Shown piece after piece: positions 37,440 through 48,540 of a stretch of DNA of 64,000 nt (position 1 is its first letter; every line of letters begins with the position of its first letter). Origin of the DNA: Rotaria sp. Silwood1 (Eukaryota > Rotifera > Eurotatoria > Philodinida > Philodinidae); NCBI GenBank assembly GCA_905250075.1, contig CAJNOP010000315.1:62001-126000 (forward strand). Reading direction: 5' to 3'. The notes below the pieces were generated by a model. That model was not told the origin of the DNA. It saw only the letters and a program-made list of their open reading frames with translations, and searched no databases. Position numbers and translations under genes: made by a program.

Positions 37440-37811
37440 TCATAAAAAGTGTGTCACAGTGCGTGCTCGAAATCCGACTCGTAGGGTTGTTTTCGTATCA
37501 TACCAATCAGTGAAAGATACTTGACTTGATGAAACGTTCAGAAAATCATAAAATGGATTAACCAGAGCTTGAAAAAACTCTCTTGTCTCAACAAGGCAAG
37601 CCGTCCATACAATCCAATCGGCTTTTATATAATTTGCTTGATCATCTAATGGAAGACCAAATTTATTTTGATGGTTGAGGTAATAAGTGATCTCTTTTTG
37701 TGCTACACAAGCTGGAAATATATTGAAGCTGAAAATTTTTTTACCAAACAAGATTGTACTTCTGGCCCCAGCTTTCTTTCCTGTCAAATGCAAGTCGATA
37801 GTGATTCTCAT
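37440..37811 (-). pseudogene. C-terminal fragment of a glutaminase A (GtaA)-like enzyme
   Basis: The minus-strand frame ends with a match to the end of fungal/bacterial glutaminase A: NIFPACVAQKEITYYLNHQN, FGLPLDDQANYIKADWIVW, SFTDWYDT and GFRARTVTHFL before TGA. The family enzyme is an extracellular protein of roughly 650-700 residues that hydrolyses glutamine. Only the last 95 or so residues are present, and no upstream exon is visible for 2 kb. An AG acceptor (AACTTAG) just before the ATG suggests it was the last exon of a spliced gene. It is most likely a relic of a horizontally acquired gene. The first 30 codons do not match the family. Confidence 0.7.
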
Positions 37812-38024
37812 CGTCGGCTAAGTTAAGTCATTCGATCGCCATTTTTTCAGCTGATTATACATTATGAATCACTTAATAGGATATTTTGTATTATAGACTA
37901 CAAAATATTTTTTTTTCTAACATTATTCTAGTTCGTGTTTTTTTGTGACATTGATTCAGATTGTTTTTTTTGAAATAAATTATGTGATATGCATATACAT
38001 ATATATATAGAATTTTATTCAAAA

Positions 38025-38105
38025 CTGATGTCCTATAAATATCCTATATAGGAATAGGTGATCCTATATAAGTGGCGTTTTAAAATCCTATATATTCCTA
38101 TATGT
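38025..38105. repeat. TCCTATATAGGA word patch
   Basis: Eighty bases contain GTCCTATAAATATCCTATAT, then AGGAATAGG, GATCCTATATAAG and AATCCTATATATTCCTATA. The core CCTATATAGG is self-complementary. Confidence 0.55.
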
Positions 38106-38584
38106 TTACAAAGTGTCGCTACGAGGCCAGTTATTTCATAAAAACAAATTTATTTTCTCTTACTCAATAAATTGCTCATTTCTTGTTACTAAAATTATTT
38201 ACTTAATATTTTTATCTCTCATACAATTTAATTTAATTTTTGTCTCTATACAATTAATTCTCTCAAGCAAAATCAAGCATAACTTTCATTCTTAAAAATT
38301 ATTTGTAAAATGGGTACTTATTTTTCATTCTTTTCTCAACTCATACAAAACTAGAATATTTCATTTACATTTTTTCGGATATATATAAAAACACTAAAAA
38401 ATATTTTCAAAATTTCAAACATACAAAAAAAAACTAAAATAAACTAAGAAAGAATAACAAAAAAACAAAGTTCACTAATTTATTCATATTTATATATTTA
38501 TTTATTGGTTTATTTATTTATTACTTGTTCGGTCTTTGCTCTATTTCTTTACGCCATTGTTAATTTGCTTTTCAAATTTAAAAT

Positions 38585-38611
38585 CACACCCACACTCACA
38601 CCCACACCCTA
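38585..38611. repeat. Solo C-rich telomere-like arm
   Basis: CACACCCACACTCACACCC followed by ACACCCTAG. This is a right arm with the family end CACACCCT, without a left arm. Confidence 0.6.
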
Positions 38612-38872
38612 GTGCAAATGAAATGATGATTATAGTTCGAGACCTACTAGATTAAATTTTGAACAAATTAACAATGCTATGTTTTTACATTCAGTAAAAC
38701 AAAACGAGTAATTAGATTTGTTTTTATACTTAAATGTTTGTTTTCTATTTGGAAATTGTGATTATGTATCTGAAATATGCTCTTTTATTTGATGAAATAA
38801 AATAGGGATTATGAACATCTACTAAAAAGTTTATAAAGAAATGGTATCTGAAAACAGATTTGGCATGAGGCG

Positions 38873-38970
38873 AGGCCGGATGGCACAGTGGTGGTGTGAC
38901 TTTTTTGCTGCCCCGTCCATCTCAGATGTGTATGTTACAGCTGAGTTTGAAATCGAGCTGAGATTGGAAT
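38873..38970 (+). repeat. tRNA-like block, possible SINE head
   Basis: GGCCGGATGGCACAGTGG resembles a tRNA 5' end with a Pol III A box (TGGCNNAGTGG). About 65 bases later GAGTTTGAAATCGAG resembles a weak B box (GGTTCGAATCC). The 3' end does not pair with GGCCGGA, so it is not a functional tRNA. GC content is well above the flanks. A tRNA-derived SINE head or tRNA pseudogene is the best reading. Confidence 0.4.
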
Positions 38971-40014
38971 CAGTTTATTTAATTTATTTGTTTATAGATT
39001 TCGTTAGAATATGAATAAGACAACTTGTTTGGCTTTTATAGGACTCGCATTCTTAATTATTTACTAGCTAATAGTAAAATGCAAAAACATTGTTCTTTAG
39101 ATGATACAGAGTTATAATTGACTATATTTATTATTTTCTTATAAAAGCATATGCTGATGATTATTTTCATATGATTGAAATGTGAATGTCTAATTATCGC
39201 TGATGTAGAATCGATTCTAAGTAGTTTATTGTTGATTTTGTATTTCTTAAATATTTGAATTTTTTTGAGCTCGGAGACATGGGGACATTGAATGATTGGT
39301 TAAATTTTTAGTGTTACTAAATTCGTTGTTAAAATTTGAATTGAATGACTGGTAATACCTCGAATAGTAGTTGATTTGTTTTTCGATTGATTGAGTAATA
39401 ATGGGAACATATGCGGATTGTTGATTACCTATTTAATACGCTTCTTGTCAGGAAGTTTATCAATGTAAGATTGTATTTCAGAATTGAAAATATTCATTTC
39501 TTTTACAGCAGATTTACACAAAAATAAATAAATAATTTGTGTAATTAAAAACAAGGAGACATAGAATGTCTTTCTTGATTTGATGTTTCATAGAAACGAA
39601 CATCAATCAATTAATTATGAAGAGATGAATAAAATTCATAAAGTTCTAATATTTACTAAATGATAATTGTTAAAAATGAAAATTATCTATATGCGAGTAT
39701 TTTAAAATAATGTAAAATAAACCATAAAAACTCGATCAATAGTTTAAAACTGCTATAATACAAAAGTGAAGCCCAATAGTAAACAAACATTAATTATCGC
39801 ATGACTCATACCATCAGCATACATTCAAAAATCATATTATATATTAATATACGTTCTTTCGTTCTGTGGAGCGAACATACTAACGAACGAACGAACGAAA
39901 ATTTGGTCGTTGTTGCTGCTTCGCACATTCCCTTTCTTCCAATAGAGAGAATAAAGAAAGAAAAAAAACTGTACGTGAAAAAAAAGATGATATTTGATTG
40001 AAAGATTAGTTCCC

Positions 40015-40940
40015 TAGTCCACTATCCCCAACGAAATCCCCCGGGGAGTCCCCACGAAAACTCATCGGGGAATCACGATACGGATTCACCAGGGATTTGT
40101 AAGGGAGTTAGGGGAGTCCCCAGTAAGTTGCAAGGGAGTTTGGGGGAAGTCACCAGGGATTGTCAAGGGAGTGGCTTTGCAATAAAAAATGCAGTACATC
40201 AAACTTATCTGTGATATTATCACTGAGAGGCTTACCTGCCTATCTATTTACCTGCCTATCTATTTATCTGCCTATCTATCCATCTACCTACCTACCTTCC
40301 TCAGTACCTATCTATCTCTTGCTACCTAACTACACTGGAAAAAATAGGTTTATTACGAAACTTATGCGAGCGCTCAGATCGTCTAAGGTTTTGTATCGAT
40401 ATACGAAACCCTAAAAAGTTCAGTAAATCGTTTTCTGATCCTTTTTAGGTTCGGTCAATCGATGCGAAACCTGAAAGAATCTGATCCCGGGCATAGGTTT
40501 TGTAAGAGCCCATTTTTCTACAGTGTACCTACCTATCCATATATCTATCTATCTACCTATCTACCTATCTAGCTAGCTATTTACTTCCGTACCTACCTGC
40601 TCGTCGACTACTTATCTATCTATCTATCTATCGACATATCTATCTGCCTACCTATCTATCCAGCTACTTGTCTTCCTACTTGTTATCCATCATATGATAC
40701 TGTTGGAAGGAAAATTTCAGTGATAATATCACGAAAATATGTCATGGACTCAATTTTTCTGTACTTTGTGGAGAAAATTGTGCAGAAAATAACTCTTTTG
40801 GAATTCTCCGATAGAGGAACTCTCTGGGAAGTTTTTATCTTTTGGGGTTCCCCAGGGAGAATAAAGGTGATTCCCTGGGGATTCACCAGGGAGTTCGTAA
40901 TTTTTAAAGGACTCACGGGTGACTTTGCAGGTGAGAGTCG
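40015..40940. repeat. Nested shells of short-word repeats
   Basis: The outer layer is patches of CCAGGGA/GGGGAGTCCCC words at 40015-40190 and 40815-40940, both carrying GATTCACCAGGGA. The next layer is the 16-mer GTGATATTATCACTGA at 40211-40226 and its exact reverse complement at 40717-40732. Inside this a TACCTATCTATC microsatellite occupies 40230-40330 and 40528-40680. The core is a 197-bp element with inverted ends (40331-40527). Each layer is interrupted by the next one in, which suggests serial insertion. The permease gene starts 60 bases after the outer layer. Confidence 0.65.
40331..40527. mobile_element. 197-bp element with TACACTG...CAGTGTA inverted ends
   Basis: The left end TACACTGGAAAAAATAGG and the right end CATTTTTCTACAGTGTA are imperfect inverted repeats. 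Further in, GGTTTATTACGAAAC is matched by the inverse near AGGTTTTGTAAGAG. The centre is palindromic around GTATCGATATAC. It sits within a TACCTATC microsatellite. This fits a small non-autonomous DNA transposon (MITE). No target-site duplication can be read because the flanks are themselves repeats. Confidence 0.55.
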
Positions 40941-40999
40941 ACTAGGGTTGCAGAAGTGCATGCTGACACTTGTTTAAAAGAAAGCCTACATCACTGACA

Positions 41000-42936
41000 A
41001 TGAATACGCATGTAGTATTGATACGAATACAACCACTTATGACAGACCCAATAGCGAACGAAAACACCTCTATTATCAATGAAAATGATGAGAAACGATA
41101 CTATGCCAATGCTGTTCGTCGTCTGGTTCGAAAGCTTGATCGAAGACTGCTCCCTTTCTTGGTTCTCCTGGAAATCAGCTCATACATCAATAGAGTGAGC
41201 ATCGGTATGTGTTTTTGACTTGAATCATTTGTCATTGGTGATATTCCTATAGGTCACACTAAACTGATGGGCATTCAAACTGATCTGCATATGACAGACT
41301 CGGAGAGTAGTTGGGCTGTTTCAATCTTTGACGTTGCCTATGTAAGAAAATGACATTATTGAATTTCCAAGTGTTTCAATTTATATTTTATTCTAGTTTC
41401 TTCTCGTTATTCCTAGCAATATTCTCATGCGCTTCATAGGTCCGACTTGTTATCTGGCATTGAGTATGCTTGCATGGGGTAGCATCACTATCGGTATGGC
41501 TTTTGTGACTAATGTTCAACAACTGATCATTGTCCGCTTTTTTCTGGTAAGCTAATCGGATTTCAACTGATAATAAAACATTTCATATTTGTCATTGAAG
41601 GGCGTGGCTGAAGCGGGCTATTTTTCGAGTATTGTCATTTATTTCTCTCTTTGGTATTGTAAAAAAGAGCAAACTATGAGAATAGCTATATTGGGTGCAT
41701 CCGCTTCGGCTTCCGGTGCTGTCGATGGTATTTTGGTGCGTACTCATCGATCTGATTATAGATCATCTATTTTAACGTTGTAGAATCTACTATTGTCATT
41801 ATTCTAGACTTATGGTATCTCGTACATGCAAGGCATCGGTGGTCTGAAAAGCTGGCAATGGACATTTTTACTTGAAGGTTCTCCGATAATTCCACTTGGC
41901 GTTCTTGTCTATCTTCTTCTTGACAAAGTACCAAATGCTGTTCAGTGTAAGAATTTAAAGAAGAATAGAAAATATTGAAGATGCTTTTCGAAAATTAAGG
42001 GTTGAATAATATAGAGAAACAACTATTGACAAATCTTCTTCGAGATGATGCCGGTGTAGCTGACAGTGAATCTATCCCAGGAACTCGACTTTCATGGAGA
42101 CAAGTGCGCTATGTTTTTATTGATTGGCAAATCTATCTGTACAGTATTATTGCTGGTGGCAATTTTGCCGCTATCAAATATCTGATAACGTTCCTTCCAA
42201 CTCTGACCAAAGCTGTTGGTTACACCAAAACTGAAGCACACTTAATGACAGCACTACCTTATGCTGTTGCATGTGTTTGTGCGCTTCTGGTTGGCTATTC
42301 GTCGTCACATCGAAACGAACATGGCTATCATCTCGTATTCTGTTTATTAGTTGCACTACTAGGATTCATCCTAATGTTTACTCTGTCCAATCAAGGCAAA
42401 GTGGCCATCTGTATCAGCAGTACTGTTAGTTGTTGTGGTGCATTCTCTGCACTATCTCTACCACTCTCTTGGTTGACAAATAACGTCGGTGGTCATACAA
42501 AGAGACCAATGGCAATAAGTTTCGTGATGGGTATCGGTCAAATCGGTGGCATTGTCATGCCTCTAGTAAGATTACTGCTTGTGAAAGCTTATAGACTAAC
42601 CTATGAAGTGCATTTTCAACATGTCAATGTCTTTAAACAGTCTTTATAGTGATTTTTTTTCTTCATAGATTTATAGAGAAGTTGATAAGCCGATGTATCA
42701 ACGCGGGCACTTAATTTGTGGTGGATTGATAGCTGTTAGTATGGTTGCTACCATTATTTTACGCATTTATTTAATGAAAGAAAATAACCGGCGAACAAAT
42801 TTATCATCTGAGGAATATACACGTGAAGCTACTATCAAAGAACCTTGCGATCGCGTAGGTTCATATTTGATTTCTTATTTTACAACGTGTGTATTCTAAT
42901 TATCTTTAGCATCCCGACGTACGCTACTCGTTGTGA
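41000..42936 (+). CDS. MFS permease of the anion:cation symporter type (Dal5/allantoate permease-like)
   Basis: Eight exons: 41000-41204, 41253-41341, 41397-41546, 41601-41735, 41808-41946, 42000-42565, 42669-42854 and 42910-42936. All introns are GT-AG and in phase, giving 498 aa with 12 predicted helices. Family landmarks include KLMGIQTDLHMTDSE, VAYFLLVIPSNILMRF, RFFLGVAEAGYFSS, GGLKSWQWTFLLEG and LPLSWLTNNVGGHTKRPMA. The C-terminus is DRHPDVRYSL, matching the H-P-x-[FV]-R-Y end of fungal members. The fungal family moves organic anions such as allantoate, nicotinate or pantothenate with protons; the substrate here is unknown. Close animal relatives are not expected, so transfer from fungi followed by intron gain is likely. 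An in-frame ATG at 41039 is an alternative start. An AATAAA signal lies near 43028. No lesion is seen. Confidence 0.88.
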
Positions 42937-45526
42937 CATGAAAGCGTTTGTATCTACCAAAATGAACATGAAAATTAAATATTTTCTAAATTTATTCATT
43001 ATCAATTTGTCTTATAGTTTTTTGAGCAATAAATTACTGTCAAACACTAGAAAAATTAAAAATTTCTTCAGAGGAAGTGACATATCACACGTGCTTGAAT
43101 ATTTACACCTATAATACGACAATATACAACGTTGTATCAATACCCCTGTTTCTATTTTATGTCAAGTTAATAACAGAAAAGAAAAAAACTTTGACATCAA
43201 ATGTAAAGGTAGTCACGAAAAATAAACGCTGTTATTCGATCATGACACCTGTTCTAGACATGTGGTGCACATTATTGGATGACGCGTAATACATGGTCAG
43301 TATTTGGTTTCGATATTTCTAGCTTCTTTATAAGGTTTATACAATGCAAAGTAGACCACAGAGTAGAACGAAAGATGTGTTACGCTTGGCATCAAAAAAA
43401 GATATTCAAAATGTCAGTCTTTTGTTTCTAATCTAAGCTAAACCTTACTATGTAATTTTTCTACGCTGAAAATAAAGCTAGCTTTTGATACATGAGTGAT
43501 CAGTTATTTTTGTCAGTTAAGTTGCAACAATTCTTCACTTCATTCTATTGCATACTGTCACCAACATTGTATCATATGTACACATAAGAATGTCTAGTGC
43601 TGAGATTGCAAGTATTAGGTAGTCATTACTAATCATCAATGAAATTTGAAACTCTTCTTCCAAATAAAAGTTAACTGCTCATGTATTAAAAAATAGCCTT
43701 ACTCACAGCGTGAAAAAATGACTTAATAAAGTTTTGGCTATTTTGAGAACACAAGACCGGTACTTTGAATATTTTTTTTGATGGGCAGTGTAAAGTGTCT
43801 TCTGCTCTACTCCACGTGGTATATTTTACTTTGTATTGAATAAATTTTATAAAATATAGACAGCAAATATCGGCCATGTATGATGTGTCACTTGATATTT
43901 GTATGAGTCGAGAATGGTGAAATTTTTTATCACAGTAGTTTCTTCGTATTTGTCGTCATTATGAGAAAGAGAACGATTTTACTTCTTCAATTCAATGACG
44001 AATATGCACAAATGAATTTATCGTGTGATGCAGAAATAATAAGTCACATATTATTTCAGATGTTCTTCATACACTCTTGACCTTTATCTCAATCATGCGC
44101 CGTAAAAACCATAACAAAAACAATTGATTCCAGCATAGAACGACTGTTTACTTAATTTTCATTGATAAATCGTTGGACATCGTGAAATAGCATATTATTT
44201 ACTAATAACAGACCGGATCAAGCAACTTTTGACACAAGATTGCTATATATATCCTTTGGAAGCATTGGAAGGAGCTACCACATAATTTTAGTTCGACCAA
44301 CCGTTCATGCCAAATTAAGTAATTATACGGTGAAAGTTTCAACTCAATCAAATGACATATCGAGATGGTACACTAGAAAAACTAGCACCTTTTGTGAATG
44401 CAAATCGTTGTTTATGTTAGATTGAGCTTTACACGAACTGCTAGATTATGTCTGAGAAACCAGTTATAGGGTTTTGCAGAGCAGAGATTGCTTTACAAAA
44501 CCTGTTATGCTGTTGATCATTGGAATACATCTGTTTTGAGGTCTAAGGAGCAACTCTTTTCGCATTTTCTTATGAATACCAATCAATAAAAACATGTGAA
44601 GACATGTCAAAATTTTTCAACATAGCCCATTTTGTAGAGTCTTTTGTTCTGATCAATTTGGTGTAACATTTTTTCTTGTGGTTTTTTCAAATCGTGACTT
44701 AAGATTTTCTTTTCTTGCTTTGGACATCAGATCGTACGAACTTTCCAGTCTTTTGCGATCATGTACACTCAGATAATTTCTCTCTACCTGTTTATTATGT
44801 GTCTGTTCCTGTTTTCCTAATTATTTTTATTGTCTATAATCGGATTTGTTTAGCTCATCTAAAACATTCTTTTTCTAAATATTGCACCATTAGAGTGCTA
44901 CTTCGATACTAGAACCTTTCGTTCAAAGGTTTTATTAATCTTTATACATCCTTCAAAAGCGTACAGAATTATTTGTTTGCTTTAATAGTTCAGCCATCTT
45001 TAGGCTTGTATTTAATCCATAAAATAGAGCTAGAGAAAGAGAATATGCGCTGGATTGTTAACTTGACTAATTGATGTTACTCCAAAACGATGTTGTCATT
45101 CTATTCTGTTTCTTTTCTCCTGTTCGTTTCCTTTCGTTCTGTCATTTCTTGACATGTGCGACGCAACCTGTGGATTGCAGATTCTTTTACTCGAACAGTA
45201 GGACGATACATGCGACGGACAGTGAATTCTCGTAGATTTAAACATGTGTCAATAGTCAATTCAGTTGATGACCTGTACAAAGAAGTGATCTTTCACTTTC
45301 GATAATACACTCGTTTTTCTCACCTTACTAAGCAATATTGTTTTAGCAGAAAGAGACATTTTAGATAAATTATTTCTTGAAATTCTCTATTTTCAGAAAG
45401 TGCCAGCACGAATCCAGTATGTATAATTGATCATCATCGTTAATAGTTAAAGTAACTATCTAATATCGAAAGGATTGATATAAAAGTTTGACAATTGATC
45501 TCCTGTCTTTTATCTGTTTACGACAC
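42937..45526. other. Intergenic DNA, no gene supported
   Basis: About 2.6 kb. ORFs at 43686-43877, 44240-44425 and 44715-44912 show no domain. The last 100 bases carry the 5' region of the ADP-ribosyltransferase gene. I see no repeat patch or hairpin here, which makes it a useful contrast to 46.7-55 kb. Confidence 0.45.
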
Positions 45527-46675
45527 ATGGCGTCATCTGTAAGATTGCTTTCAGTACGTCGGATTCCGGAAACATCAACTGAAAACGAACTCATTTGGGT
45601 ATGTAAGACAAATGACGAGTGGACACCTCTACCGGATGCTATATCAGTAGTCATCGAAAAAGCCTTTCGACGTGACTTGGAAGAGATAACTATTGATGCA
45701 ATGTATCGAATTGATTTTAAGTACTTCTCAATAGAATATGTTGACGATCGAAACCGTAAACAACCAATTCGACGACAACAACGTTATCTGAAATTATCAG
45801 TTTCTCGTGACGAAACGATCGAAGATGAAGCTCGACGTTATGAACGATTCTCGTGTTCTTTAGTGTTAGTTTCAAGCTGTAGTGCGAGTGTGGATACAAA
45901 TTATTATGGCTCACCATTTATTGCTGCATGGTACTTGACATTCACTGAGGGAAAACGGGATGTTACATTTGATTCTATTTTTCCTGTTCTTCTACAAGGT
46001 TTGCGCGAGGAAGGACAATTCGAACCAAAACATGTAGTACGAGATATCGTGGATACTTTGAACGAGACCAGAAAGAAAAGTCTTAAGATGAAAGAGAAGA
46101 AGAAAATAGAAGTGCTGGAAAATTATTGTGCTAAACTTTATACCAAAGCATGTTTTATCTTTCGTACAGTCAACCTCGCATTGCGTGATGATGATCGTAG
46201 TAAACTTCACACTCTTGGACCGTACTGCTTTCTCGTTTACAACTACATCGGTCGACATATCAACGATGATTTTTCGATTCGTCATCGTTTCCAACAAACT
46301 CTTCGTCGGACCGGATCTGGATCAATGACTGTGTATCGCGGCGATTATATGTCTCGCGAAATTTTAGAAGAATATAGACAGGCAGTGAGAGACCATTCCA
46401 AATATTTCAAATGGCTCTCATTTGTTTCCACTTCACTCAACCGGGATATTTCCGAAAATTTTGCACGAAATGGTTTGTACATTATTGAACTCCAGCTGTA
46501 CTTATTGAAAGATCAATTTACAGACTTGTCGAAAATCAGCTATTGTAAGGAGGAAGAGATTCTATTACGACCAGGAGCACGATTTCAAGTAGTCAGAGTG
46601 GAATTTGATGATATCAAAAATCTACACTTAGTGTATATTAGCATTATTCCATCTTATGTATCCAGTTTGAGATAA
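45527..46675 (+). CDS. WWE-domain mono-ADP-ribosyltransferase (R-S-E class)
   Basis: An intronless ORF of 382 codons from the ATG at 45527. The first 90 residues (ELIWVCKTNDEWTPLPDAI, FKYFSIEYVDDRN, QPIRRQQRYL) fit a WWE domain, a module that binds ADP-ribose chains or partner proteins. A Lys/Glu-rich linker (about 181-196) follows. The C-terminal half has the arginine-ART triad: Arg in VYRGD (R271), Ser in FVSTSLN (301-303) and the E-x-E region CKEEEILLRPG (342-344). Such enzymes transfer ADP-ribose from NAD to arginine. The protein has no signal peptide, so a cytosolic role is likely. Related WWE-ART genes are, as I recall, abundant in bdelloids. An in-frame TTG lies 13 codons upstream, but the ATG is the natural start. 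The triad is complete, so the enzyme may be active. Confidence 0.85.
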   Translation: MASSVRLLSVRRIPETSTENELIWVCKTNDEWTPLPDAISVVIEKAFRRDLEEITIDAMYRIDFKYFSIEYVDDRNRKQPIRRQQRYLKLSVSRDETIEDEARRYERFSCSLVLVSSCSASVDTNYYGSPFIAAWYLTFTEGKRDVTFDSIFPVLLQGLREEGQFEPKHVVRDIVDTLNETRKKSLKMKEKKKIEVLENYCAKLYTKACFIFRTVNLALRDDDRSKLHTLGPYCFLVYNYIGRHINDDFSIRHRFQQTLRRTGSGSMTVYRGDYMSREILEEYRQAVRDHSKYFKWLSFVSTSLNRDISENFARNGLYIIELQLYLLKDQFTDLSKISYCKEEEILLRPGARFQVVRVEFDDIKNLHLVYISIIPSYVSSLR

Positions 46676-46736
46676 TTTTTTGGTTTCATTTGTACAAAAG
46701 ATCAAAATACAAATGCAATCTCAAATGGCTGAACTG

Positions 46737-46851
46737 GGTGTGTGATGTGGGTGTGGGGTGTGGATGTGGGTACGGGTGTGAGAGGGTATGGCTAGATGTG
46801 GGTTTTCAATTGAAATATTACGACGCCCACATCCACATTCACACCCACACT
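46737..46851. repeat. Telomere-like TGTGGG...CCCACA hairpin
   Basis: The left arm GGGTGTGTGATGTGGGTG continues with GTGTGGATGTGGG (46736-46803). The right arm CGCCCACATCCACATTC plus ACACCCACACTCG lies at 46822-46853. It begins 60 bases after the ADP-ribosyltransferase stop codon and opens the 8-kb repeat nest. Confidence 0.8.
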
Positions 46852-47955
46852 CGAACCGGATAAAAAGTTAAAGCCGGCCGGTTAGGACCAGATTTTTGCC
46901 AGTTCGTCATTAAAAAATTGTTGCTTGTATCCAAGAATTTCCTCTACTGAAAAAGGTGTTTTTATGATATTTTCACGTCAGAAGAATGTGTTTGCGAAAG
47001 ACTCGATGAATATTGTGTCATCCACCTAACTGTAAACAGTTCATTGTTCTTTTTATATCTTTATCGATTCCTTTCTGGTGTACCGCTTAATTTAACCTAG
47101 ATTATATAATTTGTTTGTTTTATTCTCCTTAGACAACTGCCTGAATCACGAAAAATAAATATTTACACTTATGCTAGATTTATTGTAAACTGGCTCTTTT
47201 TTCTTGAAATTAAGATGAAAAAAAAAACAGATTTGATATGAGTAGCTAACTTATATAGATATCGGGCTCGAAAAGTTCACGCACCTTGCTATAAAATATG
47301 ATAGTGACAGTTTCATTCCAAAGTTTTAGTTTCCAGTTCTGATTATGGGTGGCGAACACCTGTTAATTTATTTTAAATTTAAATTTTTGCGAAGTTAAAT
47401 TTGAAATAAATAAAAATTTTTTAGAGGTGAAAATTTAAATTTATTTTAAATGTAAATTTTGTAAATTGAAGTTTATTTTAAATTTATTTAAGCATCTTAA
47501 ATTTACTCAAATCCAGTTTAAATCAAACTAAATTCAATGTACACCCATTTAACTGGATTTAAATCCAACAGAATGATTTTAAATTGAATTTTATTTGGTT
47601 TACATTCAAGTTATATTGGTGTAAACTAGATTTAAATAAATTTGAAAAATTTAAATGTATATAAATTTAATTTAAATTGAAAATCAATTTAATTTTTTAA
47701 ATTTATTTTTCGATTTATTTAAATTTTGGTAAATGTAAGCTAATTATTCCTAATTAGGATTTCTGCACATGAATATTCAATTCTCCTTCATCACCACTAT
47801 ATATGAATAGATGCTTTCATGGTCGGTTATTTTCGCCGGATTTTTGTCAGTTTGGCTGTAAAATTCATCCGGCCGGTTGCTGGCCGGACCGGATCGGACA
47901 GATTTTTCAACCGGCCGGACCAAATCGGATAGAAAAAAGCTGTCCGGTTCCAATT
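46852..47955. repeat. CCGGCCGG word patches flanking an AAATTTAAAT patch
   Basis: CCGGCCGG/CCGGATAAAAAG words occur at 46855-46910 and again, more densely, at 47815-47955 (CATCCGGCCGGTTGCTGGCC, ACCGGCCGGACC). Both contain GATTTTTGCCAG/ATTTTTGTCAG, so they are copies of one family. Between them, 47345-47725 is composed almost wholly of AAATTTAAAT/TTAAATTTA variants. No gene is visible. Confidence 0.65.
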
Positions 47956-47958
47956 CTG

Positions 47959-48540
47959 CCCACACCCACACCCACACGCACACCCACACCAACACCCACG
48001 CCCCACACCCACACCCCAACTATTATCTGCATTGTCAATATAGAAAAAATAAAAAATAGAAGTTAGCATTTTCTATATTATCATTTTAGAGAAACAATAC
48101 AGAAAACTAACTGTTTCTATATCATCAATATAGAAACAGTATATAGAAAGTCTGATTTTCTATATTATAAATATAGAAAATAAAACCATGAAACTAACTG
48201 TTATCTACCGAGTCTATGGGCTTTTTTATTTCAAACTGAATTCTAAAATCAAAAAAACCTCACCAATTTCTTTCGAATCAAACTTTTCTCGCTTGAAACT
48301 ACGTAGTCTCACTGAAAACCCTTAGTCCCCCCTAGTCCTGCAAAGTCCTGCAAAGTCCCCCTTAGTCCCCCCCACAAAAAGCTTAGTCCCCCCTTAGTCC
48401 CTTTTCAGGGGACTAAAGCCTATAGTACACAAAACCACAAGCACAGCCTCACCCTCACTCACGCGCCAACACCCACACCATGGGTGTGGGTGTGTGTGTG
48501 GGTCCCAGACCCACACCCACACCCTCAGTCACCCCCCCTC
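47959..48540. repeat. Telomere-like arms around a TAGTCCCCC patch
   Basis: A C-rich arm (CCCACACCCACACCCACACG and on) covers 47959-48019. At 48320-48420 there is a patch of AGTCCTGCAAAGTCCCCCT and TTAGTCCCCCC words. Then 48440-48540 carries a C-rich, G-rich, C-rich series: CCAACACCCACACCATGGGT, GTGGGTGTGTGTGTGGG and GACCCACACCCACACCCTC. The ATGG centre makes a near-perfect inversion point of telomere-like words. Confidence 0.7.

Larger units (their letters stand above)
37812..40014. other. Intergenic DNA with small repeats
   Basis: AT-rich, no gene. It contains the TCCTATATAGGA patch, a C-rich telomere-like arm and a tRNA-like block, listed separately. An ACGAACGA microsatellite lies near 39880-39898. 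Confidence 0.45.

Noticed and set aside
47777..48069. Overlapping ORFs on both strands with Thr/His/Pro or Gly/Cys/Trp runs
   Set aside because: Same cause: telomere-like and CCGG word repeats are stop-poor in several frames at once.
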